From assembly GCF_018968705.1 (NCBI RefSeq), contig NZ_CP076668.1, forward strand, positions 496,001 through 560,000: DNA of 64,000 nt, given 5' to 3'. The notes beneath the pieces are model-generated. The model made no database searches, was not told where the DNA came from, and saw only the letters and a program-made list of their open reading frames with translations. This document shows positions 39,378-47,879 of this stretch, one piece after another. The stretch is from Pseudomonas lijiangensis (GTDB lineage Bacteria > Pseudomonadota > Gammaproteobacteria > Pseudomonadales > Pseudomonadaceae). The translations under genes were made by a program, and so were the position numbers. Every line of letters begins with the position of its first letter. The stretch's first letter is position 1.

Positions 39378-41438
39378 ATGGCTTTCGAAGCAATGTTCCA
39401 GCCGATCCAGATCGGCAAACTGACGATCCGCAACCGTGTCCTGAGTACCGCTCACGCCGAGGTCTATGCCACCGATGGCGGGATGACCACCGACCGTTAT
39501 GTGAAGTACTACGAAGAGAAGGCCAAGGGCGGCATCGGCCTGGCGATCTGCGGTGGTTCCTCCAGTGTCGCCATCGACAGTCCCCAGGGCTGGTGGAAGT
39601 CGGTCAACCTGGCCACTGACAAGATCATTCCGCACTTCCAGAACCTTGCCGACGCCATGCACAAGCACGGCGCCAAGATCATGATCCAGATTACCCACAT
39701 GGGCCGTCGTTCCCGTTGGGATGGCGAGCACTGGCCGACCCTCATGTCGCCGTCCGGCATTCGTGAACCGGTCCACCGTGCGACCTGCAAGACCATCGAG
39801 CCGGAAGAGATCTGGCGGGTGATCGGCAACTACGCCAGCGCTGCGGCCCGTGCCAAGGCCGGTGGTCTGGACGGTGTCGAGCTGTCCGCGGTGCACCAGC
39901 ACATGATCGACCAGTTCTGGAGCCCGCGGGTCAACAAGCGCACCGACGAGTGGGGCGGCAGTTTCGAGAATCGCATGCGTTTTGGCCTGGAAGTGATCAA
40001 GGCCGTGCGTAAGGAAGTGGGGCCTGATTTCTGCGTGGGTATCCGTATCTGCGGCGACGAATTCCATCCTGATGGCCTGAGCCATGAGGACATGAAGGAA
40101 ATTGCCAAGTATTACGATGCCACCGGCATGATCGATTTCATCGGCGTCGTGGGCTCGGGTTGCGACACGCACAACACCCTGGCCAACGTTATCCCCAACA
40201 TGAGTTATCCACCGGAGCCGTTCCTGCATCTGGCGGCCGGTATCAAGGAAGTGGTCAAGGCACCGGTACTGCACGCGCAGAACATCAAGGACCCGAATCA
40301 GGCCACGCGGATTCTGGAAGGCGGCTATGTGGATATGGTCGGCATGACCCGTGCCCACATCGCCGACCCGCACCTGATTGCCAAGATCAAGATGGGCCAG
40401 GTTGACCAGATCAAGCAGTGCGTGGGCGCCAACTACTGCATCGACCGCCAGTATCAGGGGCTGGATGTGCTGTGCATCCAGAATGCCGCCACGTCTCGCG
40501 AATACATGGGCGTGCCGCACATCATCGAGAAGTCCACCGGGCCGAAACGCAAGGTGGTGATTGTCGGTGCAGGTCCTGCGGGTATGGAAGCCGCTCGCGT
40601 GTCTGCCGAGCGCGGCCACGACGTGACGCTGTTCGAGAAAAAGGAATTCATCGGCGGCCAAATCACCACCGCCTCCAAGGCACCGCAACGTGACCAGATT
40701 GCCGGTATCACTCGCTGGTACCAACTGGAACTGGCGCGTCTGAAGGTCGATCTGCGCCTGGGGACGGCTGCCGATCCGGCGACCATTCTCGACCTGCGCC
40801 CGGACATCGTGGTGCTGGCAGTGGGCGGTCATCCGTTCCTGGAACAGAACGATCACTGGGGCGCGGCCGAAGGGCTGGTGGTCAGTAGCTGGGACGTGCT
40901 GGACGGCAAGGTTGCGCCGGGCAAGAACGTGCTGGTCTACGACACCATCTGCGAATTCACCGGCATGTCCGTGGCCGACTTCCTGGCCGACAAGGGCTCG
41001 CAGGTCGAGATCGTCACCGACGACATCAAACCCGGCGTCGCCATTGGTGGCACCTCGTTCCCGACCTACTACCGCAGCATGTACCCCAAGGAAGTGATCA
41101 TGACCGGGGACATGATGCTGGAAAAGGTCTACCGCGAAGGCGACAAGCTGGTTGCCGTCCTGGAGAACGAATACACCGGTGCCAAGGAGGAGCGGGTGGT
41201 TGACCAGATCGTCGTCGAAAACGGCGTGCGTCCGGACGAAGAGCTCTATTACGGGCTCAAGGAAGGTTCGCGCAACAAAGGCCAGATCGACATCGACGCC
41301 CTGTTCGCCATCCAGCCGCAACCTTCGCTGAGCCAACCGGGGGATGGCTACCTGCTGTTCCGCATCGGCGACTGCGTGGCCCAGCGTAATACCCATGCGG
41401 CGATCTATGACGGATTGCGGCTGTGTAAGGATTTTTGA
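39378..41438 (+). CDS. dgcA: Dimethylglycine demethylase subunit DgcA
   Basis: A 686-residue flavoprotein of the old-yellow-enzyme/2,4-dienoyl-CoA reductase class. The N-terminal barrel has FQPIQIGKLTIRNRVLSTAH, ITHMGRRSRWDG and SAVHQHMIDQFWSPRVNKRTD. An iron-sulphur region near residues 350-375 has CVGANYCIDRQ…VLC. The C-terminal half has a nucleotide fold (VVIVGAGPAGMEAARVSAERG). It oxidises dimethylglycine to sarcosine with DgcB. The ribosome site is CGAGGATCG. A hairpin repeat separates it from dgcB. Confidence 0.94.
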   Translation: MAFEAMFQPIQIGKLTIRNRVLSTAHAEVYATDGGMTTDRYVKYYEEKAKGGIGLAICGGSSSVAIDSPQGWWKSVNLATDKIIPHFQNLADAMHKHGAKIMIQITHMGRRSRWDGEHWPTLMSPSGIREPVHRATCKTIEPEEIWRVIGNYASAAARAKAGGLDGVELSAVHQHMIDQFWSPRVNKRTDEWGGSFENRMRFGLEVIKAVRKEVGPDFCVGIRICGDEFHPDGLSHEDMKEIAKYYDATGMIDFIGVVGSGCDTHNTLANVIPNMSYPPEPFLHLAAGIKEVVKAPVLHAQNIKDPNQATRILEGGYVDMVGMTRAHIADPHLIAKIKMGQVDQIKQCVGANYCIDRQYQGLDVLCIQNAATSREYMGVPHIIEKSTGPKRKVVIVGAGPAGMEAARVSAERGHDVTLFEKKEFIGGQITTASKAPQRDQIAGITRWYQLELARLKVDLRLGTAADPATILDLRPDIVVLAVGGHPFLEQNDHWGAAEGLVVSSWDVLDGKVAPGKNVLVYDTICEFTGMSVADFLADKGSQVEIVTDDIKPGVAIGGTSFPTYYRSMYPKEVIMTGDMMLEKVYREGDKLVAVLENEYTGAKEERVVDQIVVENGVRPDEELYYGLKEGSRNKGQIDIDALFAIQPQPSLSQPGDGYLLFRIGDCVAQRNTHAAIYDGLRLCKDF

Positions 41439-41445
41439 GGAAAGC

Positions 41446-41527
41446 TGCAAGCTATAAGCTGCAAGCAGCAAGAGAAGACAGCCGATCTGCTGTGCTTTTA
41501 CTTGTGGCTTGCAGCTTATGGCTTGCA
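41446..41527. repeat. Inverted repeat of AGCTGCAAGC type between dgcA and dgcB
   Basis: 21-bp arms TGCAAGCTATAAGCTGCAAG(C) (41446-41466) and its complement (41507-41527), one mismatch, 40-bp loop. It is a complete member of the family also seen at 9658-9784 and 51733-51764. Confidence 0.8.
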
Positions 41528-41547
41528 CCTCGCCCGAGGTGATTCCG

Positions 41548-43509
41548 ATGTTGAACACCCTTCTTCCCCTCCTGCTATTCACAGCCCTGGCCCTTGCGGT
41601 GCTGGGTGCTTTGCGGCGGGTAAAAATGTGGCGCAATGGTCGAGCCTCCAAGGTCGATCTGCTGGGCGGGCTGCTGGCCATGCCCAAGCGTTACATGGTC
41701 GATCTGCACCATGTCGTCGCCCGGGACAAATACATCGCCAATACCCACGTCGCCACGGCAGGTGGTGCGGTGGCGTCTATCGTGCTGGCGATTCTGGTGC
41801 ATGGCTTCGGTCTGCATAACCGCTTCCTGGGCTATGCGCTGCTGCTGATGTCGGCGGTGATGTTCGTGGGGGCGGTGTTTGTCTTTCGTCGTCGTCTCAA
41901 TCCGCCATCGCGCCTGTCCAAAGGCCCTTGGATGCGCTTGCCGAAAAGCCTGATGGCGTTTTCCGTCAGCTTCTTTCTGGTGACCTTGCCGGTTGCGGGA
42001 ATTCTTCCCGAGAACTTCGGTGGTTGGCTGCTGGCCGTGATTCTGGGCGTTGGCGTGCTGTGGGGCGTCAGCGAACTGTTTTTCGGCATGACCTGGGGCG
42101 GGCCGATGAAGCACGCCTTCGCTGGCGCCCTGCACCTGGCCTGGCACCGACGTGCCGAGCGCTTCGGTGGTGGTCGTTCCACCGGTTTGAAGCCGCTGGA
42201 CCTTACTGACCCAAGCGCGCCGCTGGGTGTGGAAAAGCCCGAAGATTTCACCTGGAACCAGTTGCTGGGTTTTGACGCCTGTGTGCAGTGCGGCAAATGC
42301 GAAGCCGCTTGTCCGGCGTTCGCTGCCGGCCAGCCCTTGAACCCCAAGAAGCTGATTCAGGACATGGTGGTCGGCCTCGCTGGCGGCACCGATGCCAAAT
42401 TCGCAGGCAGCCCTTATCCATCCCTCGACGGCAAGGGCAAGCCCATCGGCGAACATGGTGGCAATCCGCATCAGCCCATCGTCAACGGACTGGTGGACGC
42501 GGAAACCCTGTGGTCCTGCACCACTTGCCGGGCATGCGTGGAAGAGTGCCCGATGATGATCGAGCACGTGGACGCCATCGTCGACATGCGCCGCCACCTG
42601 ACCCTGGAAAAAGGCGCGACCCCTAACAAGGGCGCCGAAGTGCTGGATAACCTGATTGCCACCGACAACCCTGGCGGTTTTGCGCCGGGCGGTCGGATGA
42701 ACTGGGCGGCGGATTTGAACCTCAGCCTGCTCAGCGAAAAGAAAACAACCGATGTGCTGTTCTGGGTAGGTGATGGCGCTTTCGATATGCGTAACCAGCG
42801 CACGTTGCGGGCGTTCGTCAAAGTCCTGAAAGCCGCGAAGGTCGACTTTGCCGTGCTGGGTCTTGAAGAGCGCGACAGCGGCGATGTGGCCCGTCGCCTG
42901 GGCGATGAAGCGACTTTCCAGATGCTGGCCAGGCGCAACATCCAGACGCTGTCCAGATACAGCTTCAAGCGCATCGTCACCTGCGACCCCCATAGCTTTC
43001 ATGTGCTGAAAAACGAGTACGGCGCCCTGGGTGGTGACTACCTCGTGCAGCATCACAGTACTTACATGGCTGAACTGCTTCAGTGCGGCACGCTCAAGCT
43101 CGGGCAACACAAAGGTTCCAGCGTGACGTATCACGATCCGTGCTATCTGGGCCGTTACAACGGCGAGTACGAAGCGCCGCGCGAGGTATTGCGCGCCCTG
43201 GGTATCGAGATCAAGGAAATGCAGCGCTCGGGCTTCCGTTCCCGCTGCTGTGGTGGCGGTGGCGGCGCGCCCATTACCGATATTCCCGGCAAGCAGCGGA
43301 TTCCCGACATGCGTATGGAAGACATCCGCGAAACCGGTGCCGAACTGGTGGCAGTCGGTTGTCCACAATGCACGGCGATGCTTGAAGGCGTGGTCGAGCC
43401 ACGACCGATGATCAAGGACATTGCCGAGCTGGTGGCCGACGCCTTGATTGAAGAGCCGGTAGTCAGCAAGTCAGAGCCTGTAAGACGTGAACCAGCGGAG
43501 GTGCATTGA
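41548..43509 (+). CDS. dgcB: Dimethylglycine demethylase iron-sulphur membrane subunit DgcB
   Basis: A 653-residue protein. The N-terminal third has membrane helices (LLPLLLFTALALAVLGAL; a span near LLLMSAVMFVGAVFVF; FSVSFFLVTLPVAGILP). Two 4Fe-4S motifs follow (CVQCGKCEAACPA and CTTCRACVEECPM), then two CCG domains (HDPCYLGRYN…CCGGGGG, VGCPQCTAML) of the heterodisulphide-reductase type. It passes electrons from DgcA toward quinone or the paired flavoprotein. ATG 41548 follows GAGGTGATTCCG. Its stop overlaps the etfA start (TGATG). Confidence 0.93.
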   Translation: MLNTLLPLLLFTALALAVLGALRRVKMWRNGRASKVDLLGGLLAMPKRYMVDLHHVVARDKYIANTHVATAGGAVASIVLAILVHGFGLHNRFLGYALLLMSAVMFVGAVFVFRRRLNPPSRLSKGPWMRLPKSLMAFSVSFFLVTLPVAGILPENFGGWLLAVILGVGVLWGVSELFFGMTWGGPMKHAFAGALHLAWHRRAERFGGGRSTGLKPLDLTDPSAPLGVEKPEDFTWNQLLGFDACVQCGKCEAACPAFAAGQPLNPKKLIQDMVVGLAGGTDAKFAGSPYPSLDGKGKPIGEHGGNPHQPIVNGLVDAETLWSCTTCRACVEECPMMIEHVDAIVDMRRHLTLEKGATPNKGAEVLDNLIATDNPGGFAPGGRMNWAADLNLSLLSEKKTTDVLFWVGDGAFDMRNQRTLRAFVKVLKAAKVDFAVLGLEERDSGDVARRLGDEATFQMLARRNIQTLSRYSFKRIVTCDPHSFHVLKNEYGALGGDYLVQHHSTYMAELLQCGTLKLGQHKGSSVTYHDPCYLGRYNGEYEAPREVLRALGIEIKEMQRSGFRSRCCGGGGGAPITDIPGKQRIPDMRMEDIRETGAELVAVGCPQCTAMLEGVVEPRPMIKDIAELVADALIEEPVVSKSEPVRREPAEVH

Positions 43510-44729
43510 TGAGCGACATTATCCGCCGCGACCCCCGTGCCGAATGGATCGCACGTAACCGTCTGCACCCTTTGCATGCCGCGATGCAGCCCGCACAGAC
43601 CAGTTGGATGGGCCCCAACGGCCTCATGCGCAAGAACGTGCACGGTCTGGGCTTCATCGGCCCCAATGGCATCAAGCGTATCGACCGCAGTGGTGCGCAG
43701 CAGGGCGGGACGGTCAAACGCTCCGCAGCTGCCGAAATCAGCCTGCCGCTGCATCAAGTGCCGGAGCCTGCGTTTTACATCACCGTGGTGCCGGACATGG
43801 TCGGTGGCCGCCTGAGCAGTCATGACCGGGACCTGCTGGGGCTTGCCCATCAACTGGCGGGCAGCGCTGGGGCTGTATTGGCTGTGGTATTTGGCGAACA
43901 CAAGGAAAGCACTTTCGAGACGGCGGGTGTCGACCGCCTGTTGGTTCTTGAAGGTGATGAGTTCAGCGGTTATTCACCGGAGCAGCGTGTGCAAGGGCTG
44001 CGGGCTGTGGATAACCAGTTCAACCCACGGCACTGGCTGCTGCCGGACAGCCGCAGCGGCGGTGGCGAACTGGGTCGGCGTTTCGCTGCCAGCCTGGGCG
44101 AACGTCCGGCGACTCGTGTCTGGCAGGTCAAGGATGAACAGTGCATCGGGCGTGCGGGAGCGGGGCGTGAAGACCTCGCTCGTCCGTTGGCGCGTCTGAT
44201 TCTGGCGGCTGCCGAATGCGCCGAGCCGGTCAGTGAAACGCGCCATGAAGCGTTGCCGGTGGAGTTATCCACAAGTGTTGCGCGCAGTCTGGCACGCATC
44301 GAAGACCTTGGCGCGGTGGCCGTGGATCCTGCAGTTATCCCCATGGCCGAAGCGGAATTCATCTTATCGGGCGGTAATGGCGTCAAGGACTGGGACTTGT
44401 TCCATCGCACGGCAGCGGCTCTGGGCGCGACCGAAGGTGCGTCGCGGGTGGCGGTGGACGATGGTTTCATGAGCCGGGACCGTCAGGTGGGTGCCAGCGG
44501 CACCTGGGTCACAGCACGTGTGTATGTGGCTGTGGGTATCTCCGGTGCGATCCAGCACCTGCAAGGCATCGGCGCTTGCGACAAGGTGGTGGCGGTCAAC
44601 CTGGATGCCAGCTGCGACATGATCAAACGCGCCGACCTGTCGGTGATCGGTGAAAGCGCAGCCATCCTCCAGGCCTTGATCGATGCGGTCGAGGCTTATC
44701 GCAACGAGGCAAAACGTGATGCGGCCTGA
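43509..44729 (+). CDS. etfA: Electron transfer flavoprotein, alpha subunit (dgc-linked)
   Basis: A 406-residue protein. The C-terminal FAD domain has GATEGASRVAVDDGFMSRDRQVG, VGISGAIQHLQGI and the end INLDASCDMIKRADLSVIGE-like segment (here VVAVNLDASCDMIKRADL). The N-terminal 75 residues are extra compared with housekeeping EtfA. Start ATG 43509 overlaps the dgcB stop, so it is coupled to the demethylase. Two perfect DnaA-box 9-mers lie inside the gene (44006 and 44265). Confidence 0.92.
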   Translation: MSDIIRRDPRAEWIARNRLHPLHAAMQPAQTSWMGPNGLMRKNVHGLGFIGPNGIKRIDRSGAQQGGTVKRSAAAEISLPLHQVPEPAFYITVVPDMVGGRLSSHDRDLLGLAHQLAGSAGAVLAVVFGEHKESTFETAGVDRLLVLEGDEFSGYSPEQRVQGLRAVDNQFNPRHWLLPDSRSGGGELGRRFAASLGERPATRVWQVKDEQCIGRAGAGREDLARPLARLILAAAECAEPVSETRHEALPVELSTSVARSLARIEDLGAVAVDPAVIPMAEAEFILSGGNGVKDWDLFHRTAAALGATEGASRVAVDDGFMSRDRQVGASGTWVTARVYVAVGISGAIQHLQGIGACDKVVAVNLDASCDMIKRADLSVIGESAAILQALIDAVEAYRNEAKRDAA

Positions 44730-44745
44730 GCGCGGGAGTTCATCT

Positions 44746-45540
44746 GTGGATAATGCGTCATTGAACAAGGCCTCGTTGCAGGTCATGAGTCTGGTGTCCA
44801 TCGGCGCTCACCCGACCTCGGGACGCGCCCGCCGCGCCGAGCAGGATGCCCGCGCCGTGGAACTGGGTTTGCAACTGGCTGGGGATAACTTGCAGGTGCT
44901 GCACGCCGGCAATGCCCAGGAGCCTGCACTGCGAGCTTATATGGGCATGGGTCTGGACGAACTGCAGGTGCTGGAGCAGCCTGAAGGCGCCGATGCACTG
45001 CCTGCGCTGACCGATTACATCCGTGATTCAGCGGTGCAGATCGTGCTCACCGGCAGCCAGGCTGAAACCGGCGAAGGCTCGGGCATGCTGCCGTTTCTGC
45101 TGGCGGAAAGGCTGGGCTGGCCGCTGGTGGTGGGGCTGGCCCAGGTGGAGTCTCTGGATAACGGCGTGGCCCTTGTCCTGCAAGCCTTGCCGCGAGGCCA
45201 GCGACGTCGCCTCAAGGTTCGCCTGCCGTTTCTGGCCACTGTGGATAACGCAGCGCCAAAACCACGCCAGAGCGCTTACGGTCCTGCACAGCGTGGGGCC
45301 TTGGGTGTGGAGCAGGTGGAAGTGGTGGAGGATGAGTTACTCACAGCCCATGGCCTGCAACCTGCCAAACCCCGCCCCAAACGCCTGAAAGTGATCAAGG
45401 CCAAGAGCGGCGCCGACCGCATGAAAGCCGCAACCGCCAAGGCCAGCGGCGGCACCGGGCAAGTTCTCAAGGGCGTCAGCCCGCAAGAGGGGGCCGCGGC
45501 GATCCTCAAGTTGCTGGTGGAAGAAGGCGTCATTCGATAA
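44746..45540 (+). CDS. etfB: Electron transfer flavoprotein, beta subunit (dgc-linked)
   Basis: A 264-residue partner of EtfA. The family pattern ISIGAHPTSGRARRAEQDARAVELG (here LVSIGAHP…) and GSQAETGEGSGMLPFLLAE identify it; the C-terminal end is rich in Lys and Ala. The start is GTG 44746 with GGGAG eight bases ahead; an ATG at 44719 would overlap etfA by 11 bp. The start codon lies within a perfect DnaA box (44745-44753), and another lies inside the gene (45240-45248). Confidence 0.9.
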   Translation: MDNASLNKASLQVMSLVSIGAHPTSGRARRAEQDARAVELGLQLAGDNLQVLHAGNAQEPALRAYMGMGLDELQVLEQPEGADALPALTDYIRDSAVQIVLTGSQAETGEGSGMLPFLLAERLGWPLVVGLAQVESLDNGVALVLQALPRGQRRRLKVRLPFLATVDNAAPKPRQSAYGPAQRGALGVEQVEVVEDELLTAHGLQPAKPRPKRLKVIKAKSGADRMKAATAKASGGTGQVLKGVSPQEGAAAILKLLVEEGVIR

Positions 45541-45552
45541 AACCCCTCAATT

Positions 45553-45594
45553 CTGTGGGAGCGAATTCATTCGCGAATGAATTCGCTCCCACAG
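45553..45594. repeat. Perfect 42-bp palindrome (fused REP pair)
   Basis: Two REP arms (CTGTGGGAGCGAATTCATTC… and complement) joined with no spacer make a perfect palindrome just after etfB. It may also serve as the operon's terminator hairpin, though no T run follows. Confidence 0.85.
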
Positions 45595-45600
45595 GTGGAG

Positions 45601-46171
45601 TTGTGCACATTCCCTGTGCGCCCACCTGTGGATAACGTGTTCGCGGGTTTCTGAACCCCATGTAAACCGTGCCTTACAGGCCTCTGGTTGAAAAATGATC
45701 AACCTAACTTGCGGTTTTTACTGGCTTTTCCATGTGGATAAACAATCCACTGCTTCTCATCTCCTTGCTCAATTGCCCACAAACTCTGTTGGCCTCTCTG
45801 TGGACAAGTTGTTCGTGATCTCCTGTAGCCCATATAAAACGTGGCTTACAAGGTTTCGTATAAAAAATAATCAATTGATCGTCAATGGCTATAAATGCCG
45901 CTGTAAAGCCTTGCTGTATCACGCCTGGAGCAGTTTTCCACAGTGAGTGACTCACAAACCCGAAGTTGCCCCCAAAGTCTGTTGGCGCTTCTGTGGATAA
46001 GGTGTTCGTGATCCCTTGAAGGCCAATTAATACAAGGCTTTCAAAGGTTTGATCAAAAAATGAACAGTATGTCCCGCAATGGAGGCAATCAGTAAGTCAC
46101 GGTTTTTTCAGGTTTTTTGAGAGCGAAAAAATCGACTTTCCCACAATTGCTGTGGGCTGCTCTGTGGATAA
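45601..46171. other. AT-rich gene-free region with repeated DnaA boxes (putative DnaA-binding locus)
   Basis: Perfect DnaA 9-mers (TGTGGATAA) lie at 45627-45635, 45733-45741, 45992-46000 and 46163-46171, with close variants TGTGGACAA (45799-45807) and TTTTCCACA (45934-45942). Four more perfect boxes lie just upstream (44006, 44265, 44745, 45240). Three units align over about 90 bp: box, (G/C)NTGTTCG, TTACAAGG-like core, then an AT tract of AAAAAATNATCAA kind (about 45689, 45862, 46052). TCTGTTGGC precedes two boxes. No convincing gene is seen. The layout resembles a DnaA titration or origin-like site; no dnaA, dnaN or rpmH is nearby, so this is not the main oriC. Confidence 0.6.
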
Positions 46172-46215
46172 GTTGTTTGTTGTGTGCGGGAGAGGGCGGC
46201 AGGCTTGGTGTATGA

Positions 46216-46251
46216 GGGGGTTGGATGTTTTTTGATCAACATCCAACCCCC
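46216..46251 (-). terminator. Hairpin after gbcA
   Basis: A 14-bp stem (GGGGGTTGGATGTT with AACATCCAACCCCC) and an 8-base loop, seven bases beyond the gbcA stop. No T run follows on the gbcA strand, so termination is likely but not certain. Confidence 0.65.
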
Positions 46252-46257
46252 GCAGGG

Positions 46258-47556
46258 TCATTCGTGGTTGACCGCTACACCTTTGAGGTAGGGCGCAGGT
46301 TCTGCCCCGAGGTTTTCCAGTACCCGCGAGCTGTACCAGTCGATGAAGTTGACCACACCGAACTCATAGGTCTTGGAGTACGGGCCTGGCTGGTAGGCGC
46401 TGGAGTTGATACCGCGCTGGTTTTCCTCGGCCAGACGACGGTCCTGATCGTTGGTGGCGTCCCACACCTGACGCATGCGCTCAACGTCGTAATCGACGCC
46501 TTCCACGGCATCCTTGTGCACGATCCACTTGGTCGTGACCATGGTTTCCTGCGCGCTGATCGGCCATACCGTGAAGACGATGATGTGATCGCCCATGCAG
46601 TGGTTCCAGGAGTGAGGCAGGTGCAGGATGCGCATCGAGCCCAGGTCCGGGTTCTGGATACGGCCCATGAGTTTCTTGCAGCCGACCTTGCCATCCATGG
46701 TCATCGACACAGTGCCCTTGAGCAGCGGCATGCGCACGATGCGGTTGCGCAGGCCGAAGCTGGCGTGTGCGTAGGGAATCTTCTCGGCGTCCCAGGCAGC
46801 GGCGGAGGCGGCCACATGGTCCTTGAAGGTCTGATCGGCACGCGGGTCGGTGACGTCGTCCCATTCCAGCAGGGTTTTCAACAGCTCCGGGTGTGAGCCG
46901 TTGCAGTGGTAGCACTCGCGGTTGTTCTCGATCACCAGCTTCCAGTTGGCTTTTTCCATCAAGGTGGTTTGCACCGCCACCTTGGTGTTTTCCATGTCGT
47001 AGGGTTCCATGTAGTGCTTGAGCGTGGCCAGGAACTCATCGATGGCAGGTGGATTCTCCGCCAGGCTGATGAAGATATAGCCGCCTGCGGTTTTGACGTT
47101 CACGGGCTTGAGGCTGAAGTTCTTCATGTCGAAGTCGTCGCCCATCTCGGTGCCCGCGTACAGCAGGCGTCCGTCCAGCTCGTAGGTCCACTGGTGGTAA
47201 GGGCAGACCAGCTTGGCGACCTTGCCTTTCTCGCCGGTGCACAGGCGCGAGCCTCGATGGCGGCAGACGTTGTGGAAAGCATTCACGCTGCCATCCGGGG
47301 CGCGGACGACGAGGATCGGGTTCTTGCCGATCTGCAGTGTCAGGTAGTTGCCCTTGGCCGGGATTTCGCAGGTCATGCCCGCAATCAGCCATTCCTTGTG
47401 AAAGATTTCCTGCATGTCGATTTCAAACAGCCGGTCATCACTGTAGAAAGGCTGCGGCAGCGAATAGGTGCGCTCGCGGTTCTGCAGCATCTGGGCAGTG
47501 GCCTTGCGTGCAGGTTCCAGCGGGTCGCCAAGGCTCAGGGTTGCGGTGATGTCCAT
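46258..47556 (-). CDS. gbcA: Glycine betaine monooxygenase, Rieske oxygenase subunit GbcA
   Basis: A 432-residue Rieske non-haem iron oxygenase demethylating glycine betaine to dimethylglycine and formaldehyde. The Rieske 2Fe-2S ligands are C98, H100, C118 and H121 (CRHRGSRLC, CPYHQW). The mononuclear iron site has H217 and H222 in ECYHCNGSHPE. Start 47556 follows GAGGGAATC. It is divergent from gbcB across a 320-bp regulatory region. Confidence 0.96.
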   Translation of the reverse strand: MDITATLSLGDPLEPARKATAQMLQNRERTYSLPQPFYSDDRLFEIDMQEIFHKEWLIAGMTCEIPAKGNYLTLQIGKNPILVVRAPDGSVNAFHNVCRHRGSRLCTGEKGKVAKLVCPYHQWTYELDGRLLYAGTEMGDDFDMKNFSLKPVNVKTAGGYIFISLAENPPAIDEFLATLKHYMEPYDMENTKVAVQTTLMEKANWKLVIENNRECYHCNGSHPELLKTLLEWDDVTDPRADQTFKDHVAASAAAWDAEKIPYAHASFGLRNRIVRMPLLKGTVSMTMDGKVGCKKLMGRIQNPDLGSMRILHLPHSWNHCMGDHIIVFTVWPISAQETMVTTKWIVHKDAVEGVDYDVERMRQVWDATNDQDRRLAEENQRGINSSAYQPGPYSKTYEFGVVNFIDWYSSRVLENLGAEPAPYLKGVAVNHE

Positions 47557-47879
47557 TGTTCAGATTCCCTCATGACCGCATCGTTGGCGGCCTGCGAATG
47601 TGGCTAATACGGTTCTTTGCAGCGCTGCACGCAAGGCGATTGGGGGTCGCTCATGCCGGTGAGTTTATTCATGGCTGTTAAGGGGCGAGTGTGGAGGCGG
47701 GCGCGGAGTGAACCTTATCCATGGGCGACATGGCCGAATCCGTTCCCGACTAGGGAACCCACGGTCTGTGGGGGCTGGTCGCCGTAAGTACGTGAATGTC
47801 GTTGATAGGTAAATGCGCCTCCTGCGCGTTACGCAGAATCCCCATCATAAAGGCCGACAGTCGGTCGTGGAGATCAAGC
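47557..47879. promoter_or_regulatory. Divergent gbcA/gbcB promoter region
   Basis: A gene-free 323-bp region controlling both subunits. It holds CGACAT at 47726-47731 (ATGTCG on the gbcA strand) and inverted segments TCCCGACTAGGGAAC nearby. The betaine-responsive regulator GbdR is known to act on these genes in P. aeruginosa; its site here is not identified. Confidence 0.4.

Noticed and set aside
38751..41687. 978-codon reverse open frame opposite dgcA and its neighbours
   Set aside because: Shadow of dgcA and the V4R-like gene; no motifs, no ribosome site, and it crosses a hairpin repeat.
45695..45946. Open frames on both strands in the etfB-gbcA gap
   Set aside because: AT-rich repeats give chance frames; no ribosome site or family pattern on either strand.
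45601..46171. Main chromosomal origin oriC
   Set aside because: DnaA boxes are present but dnaA, dnaN, recF, rpmH and rnpA, which flank oriC in Pseudomonas, are absent.
46225..46896. Forward open frame opposite the gbcA 3' half
   Set aside because: Antisense shadow; the Rieske oxygenase frame is certain.
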